Made by a program: the position numbers and the translations under genes
Notes under the pieces: generated by a model
Databases searched by the model: none
Seen by the model: the letters and a program-made list of their open reading frames with translations, nothing else
Told to the model about the DNA's origin: nothing
NCBI GenBank assembly: GCA_910578755.1
Contig: CAJTSZ010000010.1
Location: 1 to 31,303 of the forward strand
Source: an uncultured Oscillospiraceae bacterium
GTDB lineage: Bacteria; Bacillota; Clostridia; Oscillospirales; Ruminococcaceae
Length of the DNA: 31,303 nucleotides
Direction of reading: 5' to 3'
Shown: positions 30,909 to 31,303 of the stretch, piece by piece
Position numbering within the stretch: position 1 is the stretch's first letter
Layout: each line of letters starts with the position of its first letter

Positions 30909-31303
30909 ACAGTTTCACCACCCTTTAGGCATTGTAATATGGAGGAATCCTCCAGGTTCACTTTTGCCGCTGTGCCGGCAAGGACAAGGGCTTCCCCTGT
31001 GCCCCGGCGGGGCTGCAGCAGGCCCATTTCCTCCATAATATCCAAACAAAGCATCATTTTACAAAAATTTATTTTTCCCAGCCTGCACCAAAGCAGGTCG
31101 TACCCCCAGCCAAAGCCCCTGCACTGCTTTAGGTACCGGTAAATTTGGGCAATGTCCTCCCGGTTGGGGGTGATATACTGGGTAATTTTTTCTGTAAGGG
31201 GTTCGCGGCGGCGCAGCTTTTCGTAATATTGGCGGCCAATAATCAATTTATCCTGAAGCAGGCTGCCGGGGTGGACTCCCTTGATTTTAATGGAAACGCT
31301 GAC
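30887..31303 (-). CDS. recJ: Single-stranded-DNA exonuclease RecJ, C-terminal part
   Basis: The reading frame is open to the right edge and gives 138 residues, beginning in mid-protein (V-S-V-S-I-K-I-K-G). The segment K-L-I-I-G-R-Q-Y-Y-E-K-L and the winged-helix-like remainder resemble the C-terminal extension of clostridial RecJ; the DHH catalytic core lies outside the window. The call rests on this similarity and on the conserved recJ-rel order in Firmicutes. It overlaps rel by 22 nt. Confidence 0.7.
   Translation of the reverse strand, partial: VSVSIKIKGVHPGSLLQDKLIIGRQYYEKLRRREPLTEKITQYITPNREDIAQIYRYLKQCRGFGWGYDLLWCRLGKINFCKMMLCLDIMEEMGLLQPRRGTGEALVLAGTAAKVNLEDSSILQCLKGGETVCIPLNC

Overview
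The window is a chromosomal stretch of a spore-forming, Gram-positive Clostridia-type bacterium of about 50% GC. The evidence is the sporulation cluster (SpoVB/YabM-like flippase, MazG, HU, RqcP/YabO, YabP, YabQ, DivIC/FtsB, S1 protein), the recJ-rel-dtd-MBL-hemZ cluster, strong AGGAGG-type ribosome binding sites and no outer-membrane genes. Species cannot be fixed from the sequence. Both edges cut genes: an OmpR-family response regulator at the left (its C-terminus is missing) and recJ at the right (its N-terminus is missing). Almost everything is on the minus strand; only a small XRE regulator and an RCK-GNAT-RCK operon are on the plus strand.

Left part, 1 to 10.6 kb: response regulator, EamA transporter, a PF06541 membrane protein, cardiolipin synthase, an AI-2E-family permease, then a MacAB-like export operon (membrane fusion protein, ATPase, FtsX-type permease) with tightly coupled start and stop codons. 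An XRE repressor-like gene is divergent from it and has two copies of a GGTCA-N5-TGACC inverted repeat upstream. Middle, 10.8 to 16.7 kb: aminopeptidase P; a three-gene overlapping module of ECF-like sigma factor, two-helix membrane protein (probable anti-sigma) and zinc-ribbon membrane protein; and the plus-strand operon of two TrkA/RCK proteins flanking an acetyltransferase. Right part, 16.9 to 31.3 kb: the yab/divIC sporulation and division cluster, interrupted by a lipoprotein-like gene and by a large palindrome-rich spacer; then a coiled-coil zinc-ribbon protein, a uridine-kinase-like protein, HemZ, a metallo-beta-lactamase-fold hydrolase, D-aminoacyl-tRNA deacylase, Rel and RecJ.

The most unusual content is not protein coding. 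Six intergenic regions (about 795-890, 5590-5850, 9845-10010, 18800-19490, 27170-27325, 28560-28650) carry a mosaic family of short palindromic modules that recur in shuffled order and orientation. The spacer between yabP and the S4 gene is an almost unbroken string of about fifteen hairpins. Inside its first hairpin, a bidirectional terminator, sits a near-consensus sigma-E promoter for yabP-yabQ.

All calls were made by reading; similarity searches and folding were not run.
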